NCBI GenBank assembly: GCA_035362835.1
Contig: DAOSDY010000002.1
Span: 186,001 to 250,000 of the forward strand
Direction of reading: 5' to 3'
From: Melioribacteraceae bacterium
GTDB lineage: Bacteria > Bacteroidota > Ignavibacteria > Ignavibacteriales > Melioribacteraceae
Length of the DNA stretch: 64,000 nucleotides
Part shown: positions 42,396-51,074 of the stretch, piece after piece
Position numbering within the stretch: the stretch's first letter is position 1
Layout: each line of letters starts with the position of its first letter
Program-made: the position numbers and the translations under genes
The notes under the pieces: generated by a model
What the model saw: only the letters and a program-made list of their open reading frames with translations
Database searches by the model: none
Told to the model about the DNA's origin: nothing

Positions 42396-43187
42396 ATGGA
42401 TCTTAATTTAAAAGGGAAAACTGTCCTTGTTACTTCCTCCAGTATGGGAATCGGGAAGGCAACTGCCGAACTTTTTATAAGGGAAGGTTGTAAAGTTGCC
42501 GTCTGTTCAAGGAATAAAGAAAATCTTATCAAAGCTGCTCAGGAAATAAAATCACAGACAGGTTCCGAACCGTTCTGGGTAGTCTGCGATATTAATAAAC
42601 CGTCCGATATTGAAAATACTGTGAATACTATTAAAAAGAATTTAGGTGAGATAGATATTCTCGTCAATAATTGCGGTGGTCCTATACCTGGATTCTTTGA
42701 GGATCTTACGGACGAGAACTGGCAGGACGCTGTTGATCAAATCCTCTTAAGTGCTATCCGGTTTACACGCTTAGTTCTTCCCGGTATGAAATCGAAAAAC
42801 TGGGGACGGATTATAAACATCACTTCTCTTTCGGTTAAACAGCCTGTAGATAATCTGATCCTTTCAAATTCTCTTAGAAGCGCTGTTACCGCCTGGGCTA
42901 AAACCCTTAGCAATCAGGTTGGCAAATTCAATATCACCGTAAATAACGTTGCGCCGGGTTATACACTTACTGCCCGTCTTTACGAGCTTGCTGTTAACAG
43001 GGCAAAACTTTCGGGCGATTCCCACGAACATGTTCTGGCCTCCATGGCTAATGATGTCCCGATGAAACGATTAGCCCGTCCTGATGAAATCGGATCCCTG
43101 GCTGTTTACCTTGCTTCGGAGCAGGCAGGATTTATTACCGGTTCCACTATTGCCGTTGATGGCGGCGTAATTCGATCTACTTATTAG
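42396..43187 (+). CDS. SDR-family oxidoreductase lacking the YxxxK pair
   Basis: A 263-residue short-chain dehydrogenase fold: TGxxxGxG is replaced by the variant SSSMGIGKA, NNCGGP replaces NNAG, and VNNVAPGYTLT plus GSTIAVDGG are typical. The active-site helix reads S157-N-S-L-R161 where the classical Tyr and Lys should be (Y to S, K to R); the catalytic-serine strand NITSLSV is present. A group of such SDRs exists and is often annotated 3-oxoacyl-ACP reductase, but normal chemistry is doubtful. Substrate unknown. Confidence 0.85.
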   Translation: MDLNLKGKTVLVTSSSMGIGKATAELFIREGCKVAVCSRNKENLIKAAQEIKSQTGSEPFWVVCDINKPSDIENTVNTIKKNLGEIDILVNNCGGPIPGFFEDLTDENWQDAVDQILLSAIRFTRLVLPGMKSKNWGRIINITSLSVKQPVDNLILSNSLRSAVTAWAKTLSNQVGKFNITVNNVAPGYTLTARLYELAVNRAKLSGDSHEHVLASMANDVPMKRLARPDEIGSLAVYLASEQAGFITGSTIAVDGGVIRSTY

Positions 43188-43276
43188 AAATCGATCGGAT
43201 ATAATTATATTTAATAGAAATTTTAACTGAACCAGATTCTGAATTCACTGATTTTTTCCTCAAAACAGAGGACAGC

Positions 43277-44833
43277 ATGAAGAAAGAAATAGAAGTTGTA
43301 ATCCCTCCCGAGTTTATCAATAACTCTGATTATCTCCGTTTAACTTCTGCAAAAAAACTTGGCCTTAAACCGGAGGATTTAACCGCAGTTCAAACAATAA
43401 GAAGGTCGATTGACGCCAGAAGCAGGAATCCTGTTTATCGTGTTAAGGTGATTGTATTTAAAAATGAAAAACCCGATGACCTTTATCCGGAAATAAATTT
43501 TAAATCAGCCGATAACAGTAAGAAAGTTATAATTGTTGGATTCGGTCCGGCCGGAATGTTTGCTTCCTTAAGGTTGATTGAACTGGGGATAAAACCGGTT
43601 GTTATTGAAAGAGGCAAGGATGTAAGATCGAGGCGAAAAGACCTCCAGTCAATCCAGCAGGAGGGAATAGTCGATCCCGATTCGAATTATTGCTTCGGAG
43701 AAGGGGGAGCCGGTACTTACAGCGACGGCAAACTTTATACCCGATCTACTAAACGGGGCGATGTGAACAGAATACTTTCAATTCTTGTTCAGCACGAAGC
43801 ACAGCGCGATATTCTGATAGACGCGCATCCCCATATCGGCTCTAATAAACTTCCTAAAGTCGTTGAGAATATCCGGAACACTATACTGAAATACAATGGC
43901 GAGATACGCTTCAACTCCAGAATTACAGATTTAATCCTTACCGGTAAACGGGTAACGGGAGTAATAATTAATGATTCAGAAGAAATTTATGGTGATGCGG
44001 TTATTCTGGCAACCGGTCACTCTGCAAGGGACATCTACTATATGCTCGATAAACACCGGATAAGAATTGAAGCTAAACCATTTGCGATGGGAGTCCGGAT
44101 TGAACATCCGCAGGCATTGATCGATCAGATCCAGTATCATTCTAAAACTAGAAATGAAAACCTTCCCGCTTCGACTTACGGATTGGCATGCCAGGTGGAC
44201 GGAAGGGGAGTATACTCATTCTGCATGTGCCCTGGCGGTATAATTATACCCGCATCAACCGCACCCGGGGAACTTGTATTGAATGGAATGAGTGTATCGC
44301 GGCGTGATTCACCTTTTGCAAATTCAGGACTCGTGGTTTCGGTTGATGAAAAAGACTGGACCGGTTTTAGTTCATCCGGAGTGTTTGCCGGACTTGAATT
44401 TCAAAAAGATTTAGAGAAGAGATCATTTGAAGCAGGCGGGAAAACACAGAGAGCTCCTGCTCAAAGAATTACAGATTTTGTTAATGGAAATATATCCGGC
44501 ACTTTACCCAAAACATCATATATCCCGGGAATAGTGACTTCTCCTTTACACGAAATCTTACCAAATAACATCGTAGATGGACTAAGAAAATCAATTCTTC
44601 AATTCGATAAAAAGATGAAGGGATATTACACAGAAGAAGCTCAGATCTTAGCGGCTGAAACAAGGACAAGTTCACCGGTCCGGATTCCCCGGGACAACCA
44701 TTCCCTGATGGATGTGGAAATTGAAGGTCTATTTCCTGTCGGTGAAGGGGCAGGATATGCCGGAGGAATTGTCTCGGCGGCAATAGATGGTGAAAGATCT
44801 GCCGATGCAGTTGCTTCTTTTATTAGAAAATAA
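43277..44833 (+). CDS. FAD-dependent dehydrogenase, COG2509-like
   Basis: A 518-residue flavoprotein with an N-terminal RNA-binding-like or adaptor segment (IPPEFINNSDYLRLTSAKKLGL...IRRSIDARSR), then the FAD motif IIVGFGPAGMFASLRLIELG, a GEGGAGTYSDGKLYTR loop, and ATGHSARD and GEGAGYAGGIVSAAIDG near the end. This architecture is the uncharacterised COG2509 family. The partner and substrate are not known. It stands alone, 89 bases after the SDR gene, converging on efp. Confidence 0.87.
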   Translation: MKKEIEVVIPPEFINNSDYLRLTSAKKLGLKPEDLTAVQTIRRSIDARSRNPVYRVKVIVFKNEKPDDLYPEINFKSADNSKKVIIVGFGPAGMFASLRLIELGIKPVVIERGKDVRSRRKDLQSIQQEGIVDPDSNYCFGEGGAGTYSDGKLYTRSTKRGDVNRILSILVQHEAQRDILIDAHPHIGSNKLPKVVENIRNTILKYNGEIRFNSRITDLILTGKRVTGVIINDSEEIYGDAVILATGHSARDIYYMLDKHRIRIEAKPFAMGVRIEHPQALIDQIQYHSKTRNENLPASTYGLACQVDGRGVYSFCMCPGGIIIPASTAPGELVLNGMSVSRRDSPFANSGLVVSVDEKDWTGFSSSGVFAGLEFQKDLEKRSFEAGGKTQRAPAQRITDFVNGNISGTLPKTSYIPGIVTSPLHEILPNNIVDGLRKSILQFDKKMKGYYTEEAQILAAETRTSSPVRIPRDNHSLMDVEIEGLFPVGEGAGYAGGIVSAAIDGERSADAVASFIRK

Positions 44834-44849
44834 TCTCCACTTTTTGCGT

Positions 44850-45413
44850 CTATTCTTTTACACGTTCTACGTAACCGCCGGATCGAGTATCAATCTTCAA
44901 CAAATCGCCTTCGTTTACAAATAGCGGCACATTTACAGTAGCCCCGGTTTCAAGTTTTGCGGGTTTTAATGTGTTGGTTGCTGTATCGCCTTTAACTCCC
45001 GGCTCTGTATAAACTACTCTTAGATTTATAAAAAGCGGAAGTTCAACCGCAACAATCTGGGTACCGTCCAGTAGAAGGTCGATATTTATATTCTCTTTAA
45101 GAAACTGCTGACCCTCACCGATCAGTTCCGGCGATATATTGATCTGCTCATACGATTCATTATGCATCAGTACAAAATCGGCACCGTCCCTGTAAAGGTA
45201 CTGATATTGATGTCGTTCAACCCTCACATCATCAACAGCTTCTCCTGAACGGAATCTATTTTCAATTACTTTGCCGGTCTTCATATTCTTTAACCTGGTT
45301 CTTACAAATGCGCGCCAGTTACCAGGATTAACATGCTGGAATTCCACAATCGACCATAATTCATTATTCCATCTAATAACCATTCCCGTACGGAAATCGG
45401 AAGTTGTTGCCAT
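44850..45413 (-). CDS. efp: Elongation factor P with asparagine at the tip
   Basis: EF-P relieves ribosome stalling at polyproline. The 187-residue product has all three beta-barrel domains (TTSDFRTGMVIRWNNE, VEFQHV, FINLRVVYTEPGVKGDTATNTLKPAKLETGATVNVPLFV). The domain I loop, normally KPGK/R-G-x-A, reads N29-P-G-N32-W-R-A, so the modified residue equivalent to E. coli K34 is an asparagine. The codon (AAC, on the complement of 45320 region) was read directly from the strand. No lysyl- or rhamnosyl-modification gene lies nearby. It begins the leftward cluster that continues beyond tyrA, though 65 bases separate them. Confidence 0.95.
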   Translation of the reverse strand: MATTSDFRTGMVIRWNNELWSIVEFQHVNPGNWRAFVRTRLKNMKTGKVIENRFRSGEAVDDVRVERHQYQYLYRDGADFVLMHNESYEQINISPELIGEGQQFLKENINIDLLLDGTQIVAVELPLFINLRVVYTEPGVKGDTATNTLKPAKLETGATVNVPLFVNEGDLLKIDTRSGGYVERVKE

Positions 45414-45478
45414 TTAATTTCTCCATCAAATAAAATTTTGTGGGCTAAAATAATCAGATGCTACTCTAACTATCAATA

Positions 45479-46555
45479 CTACGTGACTGTAAATCCTGCA
45501 TTGGAAAGGAGATCTTTTGCTTTGGAATGAGCTGACTCTGTTTCGAATGAGATTCTGAATGTACCGCCTGAACCCTGTCTTACCTTAAGCAATTCGAGAT
45601 CTTTTATATCAATACCGTTTTCGAAGAGGAGTGTTGTCAGTTTTGCAAGAACTCCGGGTTCGTCTTTTACATTTATGAAGAGGTCGAAAAGTGAATTGAT
45701 AAATCCTTTTGTGTTTCTCGGAATCTCGTCCCTGCGAATCCTTGCATTTTCGAACCTGCCGGCAATTGATTCTGATTCTCCTGATGTGACCAGCTTTTTC
45801 AAAACGAGCAGATCGTTTATGAAATTATCGATTGCCATTTGAACATTTTTTTTATTATTTCTGAATACGGCATCCCAGATTTTATAATCGCTTGATGCAA
45901 TTCTAGTCATGTCCCTGAAACCGCCCGCTGCAAAATCGAAGAAATTAATATCGTTCTCTTTAAGACTTGCTGAATTAATTAGAGAAACTGCCATCAGCTG
46001 CGGGAGATGACTAACGGATGCGACAACAATATCATGTACTTTCGGATTCAGGAACTTAATACGCGCGCCGAGAAGTTTGATTACCTGTATAAGCGGCTCG
46101 ATTCCGCTGTTCGATTCATTCTCGCTTAAAATGTAGACCGAATTTTCAAAAAGGTAGGGATCTGAATTCTCAAATCCGCTCGACTCTTTGCCCGTCATCG
46201 GGTGGCCGCCTGCATAAATTCCTTTTGAGCCGGCCCGGTTCCAGATTTCCTGAAAAACCGATTTAACTCCGCACACATCCGTTATAACCTGACCCGGTTT
46301 GAGCAACGGGATTAAATTCTCGAATGACTTTAGGGATTCATCCACGGGCAGGCATAAAAAAATTATATCGCTTACGAGAGAATCTCTTATGTTTTGTAAT
46401 CCGGAATCGATTACGTTTTCCTTAAGCGCTTTCCGGAGTACCTCAGGTTTATCAAAGCCGAGGATCTCATATTCCTGATTCGAATTTTTAAGAGATCTGG
46501 CAATTGATCCGCCGATTAATCCCAATCCTAAGATTGATACTCTTTGCAAAGCCAA
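45479..46555 (-). CDS. tyrA: Prephenate dehydrogenase with C-terminal ACT domain
   Basis: Oxidative decarboxylation of prephenate to 4-hydroxyphenylpyruvate in tyrosine synthesis. The 358-residue product has a Rossmann motif (ILGLGLIGGSIARSL, residues 8-22), the catalytic-His motif GGHPMTGKESSGFENSD and VSHLPQLMAVSLIN, and a C-terminal ACT domain (residues of about 285-358, VKDEPGVLAKLTTLLFENGIDIKDLELL) that probably senses tyrosine. It directly abuts aroF (1 base). Confidence 0.93.
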   Translation of the reverse strand: MALQRVSILGLGLIGGSIARSLKNSNQEYEILGFDKPEVLRKALKENVIDSGLQNIRDSLVSDIIFLCLPVDESLKSFENLIPLLKPGQVITDVCGVKSVFQEIWNRAGSKGIYAGGHPMTGKESSGFENSDPYLFENSVYILSENESNSGIEPLIQVIKLLGARIKFLNPKVHDIVVASVSHLPQLMAVSLINSASLKENDINFFDFAAGGFRDMTRIASSDYKIWDAVFRNNKKNVQMAIDNFINDLLVLKKLVTSGESESIAGRFENARIRRDEIPRNTKGFINSLFDLFINVKDEPGVLAKLTTLLFENGIDIKDLELLKVRQGSGGTFRISFETESAHSKAKDLLSNAGFTVT

Positions 46556-47569
46556 TTACAATTTCCTTCCTATCGCATTTGCAATGAGGCGGAGTTCGTC
46601 AACAAGTTTCGAAAATGTTTCGGGTAAAAGGGCCTGGGGCCCGTCCGAAAATGCGAATTCCGGATTGTCATGTATTTCAATCATCAGTCCGTCCGCACCT
46701 GCCGCAACGGCCGCGCGGGCCATCGGCGGAACCTGATCACGTAATCCCGTAGCGTGGGACGGGTCTGCAATAATCGGCAGGTGACTCTTTTTATGAACCA
46801 CAGGAATTGCAGAAAGATCGAATGTGTTTCTTGTATACTGTTCAAATGTCCTGATCCCTCTCTCACATAAAAATACATTACTGTTACCGCTTGAGAGGAT
46901 ATACTCTGCGGACATCAGCCACTCTTCAATTGTAGCTGCAATGCCTCTTTTAAGCATAACAGGTTTGGAAACTTTGCCAAGTTCTTTTATCAGGGAGAAG
47001 TTCTGCATATTCCGGGCCCCAACCTGGAAAATATCCACGTATTGATCCATCAGTTCAATGTGATCGATCTGCATCACTTCGGTTATTACAAGAAGATTAT
47101 ATTCATTCGCTGCGGCGCGGATCATTTTCAATCCTTCCTCACCAAGGCCCTGGAATGAATAGGGGGAAGTACGCGGTTTGAATGCGCCCCCTCTCAGGAT
47201 TTTTCCGCCTGCGGAAGCAACTTCCTTTGCCATCCGGAAAATCTGGTCCTCGCTTTCAATTGAACATGGACCGGCAATTAAAACAACCTGGTTGCCGCCG
47301 ATTTCAACATCCTTAATCTTTATGACTGTATTTTCTTCATGGAAACTTCTGCTTGCCAGTTTATATGGTGTGGTGATCCTGTAGACTTCTGCAACGCCGT
47401 CCAGTATACTTACTTTCCGCGTATCGAAATTTGGTTGAACTCCAATTGCGCCTAATATAGTCCTTTCAACGCCGATCGACTTGTGAACCTGAAAACCATA
47501 ATCCTCAAGATGTTTTACAACATTATCTACCTGCTGATCAGTCGCGTTTTTTTCAAGAATGATTACCAA
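46556..47569 (-). CDS. aroF: 3-deoxy-7-phosphoheptulonate (DAHP) synthase, AroF/AroG-like type with N-terminal regulatory domain
   Basis: First shikimate-pathway enzyme, condensing phosphoenolpyruvate and erythrose-4-phosphate. The 337-residue protein begins with a ferredoxin-like regulatory domain (residues 1-85, MVIILEKNATDQQVDNVVKHLE) and continues with the barrel: AGPCSIESEDQ, LRGGAFKPRTSPYSFQGLG, GARNMQNFSLIKE, KRGIAATIEEWLMSAEYI, DPSHATG and MIEIHDNPEFAFSDGPQ. This is the Thermotoga/Bacillus-like form. The adjacent tyrA suggests a tyrosine-feedback unit. Confidence 0.96.
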   Translation of the reverse strand: MVIILEKNATDQQVDNVVKHLEDYGFQVHKSIGVERTILGAIGVQPNFDTRKVSILDGVAEVYRITTPYKLASRSFHEENTVIKIKDVEIGGNQVVLIAGPCSIESEDQIFRMAKEVASAGGKILRGGAFKPRTSPYSFQGLGEEGLKMIRAAANEYNLLVITEVMQIDHIELMDQYVDIFQVGARNMQNFSLIKELGKVSKPVMLKRGIAATIEEWLMSAEYILSSGNSNVFLCERGIRTFEQYTRNTFDLSAIPVVHKKSHLPIIADPSHATGLRDQVPPMARAAVAAGADGLMIEIHDNPEFAFSDGPQALLPETFSKLVDELRLIANAIGRKL

Positions 47570-47586
47570 TTTTTACTCCGTAATTA

Positions 47587-48258
47587 TTAATCGTGAAATT
47601 TTTTCTCTCCTGCACGGATTTCAATGGGAATAAAGTCCTCCTTTGTTGGAATAGCACATGAATACTCGGGGCTGTATGCGCAATACGGATTGTATGCCAG
47701 ATTGAAATCGACTTCATAAATAAATTCCGGGTCAGGATGCTTTTCAAAATCAATGTACCTTCCAACCCCGTATGATTCTTTGTTTGTAGTTTGGTCTGTA
47801 AACCAGATCGAATAGTATTTCTGTCCTGTGCGTGACATCCCCTCATAAACATTGATATTGTATTTCTTCCCCCGGTAATCGAACTGGACATATCCGAAAC
47901 GCACGGTTTTCCTCTCCTCACCTTTGGTACCGAAAATTATTACGGTGTCTTTCGGTTCATATTCGAATAACCTGCTTTTAAATCTGTATTCCGGGTCTAC
48001 ATCAAAATAATTCAATTCATGAAATTCAATTTTACTTTTGTAATTGAAGGGTGAATTGGGATCTTCTTTCATATAAGCATTTTTACCGTGCCTGTGTTCT
48101 TCTAAAGAGGCAAGATATTTTTCATCTTCGGGAGTTAAGCTTTTACCGCATCCGGAAATAATCAGCACCAGGAGTATTATACCTGTAGAAAAGAATACTT
48201 TTAAACCCGTAAAAATTAGAGGAGAATATTTTGACCGGTCAGTTTTTAATGATTTCAT
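47587..48258 (-). CDS. DUF1684 lipoprotein
   Basis: A 223-residue (from the ATG at 48258) lipoprotein: a hydrophobic helix ending LVLIISGC gives the lipobox. The C-terminal signature DFNLAYNPYCAYSPEYSCAIPTKEDFIPIEIRAGEK marks DUF1684, a family of unknown function. An upstream in-frame ATG at 48291 would overlap mutS by 20 bases and precede a normal signal peptide by 11 residues; I prefer the inner start, which leaves 13 bases after the mutS stop. It lies just before aroF on the same strand. Confidence 0.85.
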   Translation of the reverse strand: MKSLKTDRSKYSPLIFTGLKVFFSTGIILLVLIISGCGKSLTPEDEKYLASLEEHRHGKNAYMKEDPNSPFNYKSKIEFHELNYFDVDPEYRFKSRLFEYEPKDTVIIFGTKGEERKTVRFGYVQFDYRGKKYNINVYEGMSRTGQKYYSIWFTDQTTNKESYGVGRYIDFEKHPDPEFIYEVDFNLAYNPYCAYSPEYSCAIPTKEDFIPIEIRAGEKKFHD

Positions 48259-48271
48259 TCTGTTTTTCCAA

Positions 48272-50887
48272 TTAACTTTTGTTATCATCAAGTTTTTTCT
48301 TTAACTCACTCAATTTATTTAGTGCTTCAAGCGGAGTAAGTTCGTTTATCGGTATATCCGAAATCTCTTTCCTTAATGAGTCATCTTTCATCTCAAAAAG
48401 ACTTATCTGAAGGTTATCCTGATTTTTAAGTCGGGCAAGTTTAGCTTTCTTAACCTCGTACGGTGTTAATTCCTTGCTCTCAAGATTTGCCAGTACTTCC
48501 TTTGCTCTTGAAGTTACAAACTGAGGAAGACCTGCCATCTGGGCTACCTGGATTCCGTAACTGTGATCTGCTCCGCCCGGTGTAACTTTGTGAAGAAAAA
48601 TAACCTTGTCGCCGTATTCTCTGACTTCAACTTTATAATTCTTTATACGCGGAAAAAGTTCCGCCATCTCATTCAGTTCGTGGTAGTGTGTAGCGAAAAG
48701 AGTTTTTGCGTTCAGATTCGGATTCTCGTGCAGGTATTCCGTAATAGACCAGGCAATGGAAATTCCGTCGAATGTACTTGTGCCGCGCCCGATTTCATCG
48801 AGAAGTATAAGACTCTTGCCAGTTGCGTTGTTGAGAATGTTCGCAGCCTCCTGCATCTCAACCAGAAAAGTACTTTCACCGGAGGAAATATTGTCGCTTG
48901 CGCCAACACGAGTAAAAATTCGATCTACAATTCCAATCTTCGCTTCTCTAGCCGGTACGAAAGAACCGATCTGGGCCATTAGAACAATAAGACCCACCTG
49001 CCTCAGATAGACCGATTTACCGGCCATATTTGGTCCGGTTAGTACGATTATCTGCTCTTCTGAAGAAGAGAGTTTAGAACTGTTGGGTGTGAACTTTTCG
49101 CCCGGCGGAAGAATTTTTTCAACTACAGGATGACGGCCGTCAACTATTTCAATTGAATCAGATTCATCCATAACGGGTTTAATGTACTTATTCTCATCGG
49201 CTGCTTCAGCGAGAGATTGATAACAATCCAGCATTGCCACCAGACCGGCATTCTCCTGGATTTCAGCCGACGCAGTTGCGGCTGAAGAGCGGACCTGATC
49301 ATACAATTCAAATTCCAGTTTTGCGATTTTTTCTTCCGCGTTAAGTATTTTGTCTTCATACTCTTTTAATTCCGGAGTTATGTACCGTTCGCTGTTTACC
49401 AGCGTCTGTTTCCGGATGTAATCCTGCGGAACTTTGTCTTTATTAGCATGGCTTATTTCAATGTAGTAACCGAAGACTTTATTATAGCTTACTTTGAGTG
49501 AGGAGATCTTAGTTCTCTCGCGTTCAGTCTTCTGCAAGTTAGAAATCCAATCCTTCGCATTTGTCGAAAGACTTCTCAATTCATCAAGTTCCGGATTGTA
49601 TCCCGTTCTTATAACTCCTCCGTCAGAAACCGAAAGGGGAGGTTCGTCGCTAATTGCTAATTCAATTTTCTCTACGAGCCAGTCGATCTGATGCAGCCTG
49701 CCGTTGATTTGTGAAAGAGTCTCCGATTTTGAAAGATCCAGAAGCTGCTTAATAAGCGGAATTTTTTTAAGGGAGGTTTTCAGATTGATCATTTCTCTCG
49801 GATTAGCTCTTCCGGTACAGATTTTGGAAGTGAGTCTTTCCAGGTCACCGATTTCTTTCAGTTCATTCCGGAGATTTTTCCTGAGTGTTTTTTCTTTATA
49901 AAATTCCTCAACAGATTCCTGCCTTTTTAAAACGGGTTCCAGTTTTATCAACGGTGCGGAGATCCATTTCTTTAGCATCCTTCCGCCCATCGCTGTCTCG
50001 GTCTTATCCAGAATGGATATTAATGTTCCTTCACGGTCACCGTCATTAATCGAAAAAGTAATCTCCAGATTTTTTTTAGTTGAAAAATCCAGAATCATAT
50101 AGTCGGAAGGATTATATCTCGATATTTTATTTATATGAGGTAGATTTGCCTTCTGCGTATCACGCAAATAATTAAGAACAGCCCCTGCAGATGAAATTGC
50201 CTGGTTCATTCCTTCAATTCCGAATCCCTTAAGGGTTTTTGTATTGAAGTGGTTCATTAAAAGTTCTGAACCGTAATCATAATTGTAGATCCAGTCGTCT
50301 ATCCTGGTTATCCTGGAATCGGGAGAAAATTTGTTTATCAGAGGTTCCAGATCATTTTTAAGTTTTTTAGGAATTAGTATTTCGGAAGGATTAATCGATC
50401 CGACCTGCTGATTCAATTCTTTGCGGTGCACCTGGAATGCCTGAAATTCTCCTGTCGATATATCGCTGAATGCTAGTCCAGCAATCTCATCCTCAATATA
50501 GACCGAAAGGAGATAATTATTTTTCTTATGGTCCAAAAGTTTATCGTTGAACGAGACGCCCGGAGTTACAACCTCTATGACATCGCGTTTCACAATTCCT
50601 TTAGCAAACTTCGGGTCTTCGAGCTGTTCGCAGACAGCTACACGGTATCCGGCACGTACAAGTTTTGGCAGGTAGCTGTCGATAGCGTGATGTGGAAACC
50701 CGGCCAGAGGAACATCCTCGGCAGCACCGTTAGCCCGCTTGGTAAGAGTGATTCCGAGAACTTTTGAGGCCACTTTTGCATCATCCTCGAATGTCTCGAA
50801 AAAATCTCCCATTCGGAATAATAGGATCGTATCCGGATAATTCTCTTTTATCCGTGCATATTGGGCCATTAATGGTGTTACTGACAT
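48272..50887 (-). CDS. mutS: DNA mismatch repair protein MutS
   Basis: The 871-residue mismatch-recognition ATPase. N-terminal FRMGDFFETF contains the mismatch-contacting Phe-x-Glu motif. The ATPase has LTGPNMAGKS (about residues 617-625), LVEMQEAANIL, DEIGRGTSTFDG and FATHYHELNEM. A small C-terminal LTPYEVKKAKLARL region and final helix complete it. Length is typical. It begins divergent from the GH13 gene across 187 bases in which I see no clear feature. Confidence 0.97.
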   Translation of the reverse strand: MSVTPLMAQYARIKENYPDTILLFRMGDFFETFEDDAKVASKVLGITLTKRANGAAEDVPLAGFPHHAIDSYLPKLVRAGYRVAVCEQLEDPKFAKGIVKRDVIEVVTPGVSFNDKLLDHKKNNYLLSVYIEDEIAGLAFSDISTGEFQAFQVHRKELNQQVGSINPSEILIPKKLKNDLEPLINKFSPDSRITRIDDWIYNYDYGSELLMNHFNTKTLKGFGIEGMNQAISSAGAVLNYLRDTQKANLPHINKISRYNPSDYMILDFSTKKNLEITFSINDGDREGTLISILDKTETAMGGRMLKKWISAPLIKLEPVLKRQESVEEFYKEKTLRKNLRNELKEIGDLERLTSKICTGRANPREMINLKTSLKKIPLIKQLLDLSKSETLSQINGRLHQIDWLVEKIELAISDEPPLSVSDGGVIRTGYNPELDELRSLSTNAKDWISNLQKTERERTKISSLKVSYNKVFGYYIEISHANKDKVPQDYIRKQTLVNSERYITPELKEYEDKILNAEEKIAKLEFELYDQVRSSAATASAEIQENAGLVAMLDCYQSLAEAADENKYIKPVMDESDSIEIVDGRHPVVEKILPPGEKFTPNSSKLSSSEEQIIVLTGPNMAGKSVYLRQVGLIVLMAQIGSFVPAREAKIGIVDRIFTRVGASDNISSGESTFLVEMQEAANILNNATGKSLILLDEIGRGTSTFDGISIAWSITEYLHENPNLNAKTLFATHYHELNEMAELFPRIKNYKVEVREYGDKVIFLHKVTPGGADHSYGIQVAQMAGLPQFVTSRAKEVLANLESKELTPYEVKKAKLARLKNQDNLQISLFEMKDDSLRKEISDIPINELTPLEALNKLSELKKKLDDNKS

Positions 50888-51074
50888 ATCCTTTTATGAA
50901 AATTCGGGTTAAAAATATACGAGAATAGGGAACGAATAACAATTTAAACTATCCCTTGCTGATTCAGTAATATTTAATCGGTTTTCAGATTTTTTCATAA
51001 TTCATTACGGTTTATTGATAAAGAGGGATTAGTTATATTGTGCTGCAAATAAACCTGAAAATATCACATACGAG

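Noticed and set aside
45300..45345. Possible frameshift or sequencing error in the EF-P tip loop.
   Set aside because: The frame is open and conserved on both sides, and the changed residues are codon substitutions without any insertion or deletion.
48563..48982. A 139-residue plus-strand frame opposite mutS.
   Set aside because: It covers the MutS ATPase motifs in antisense; no independent signal.
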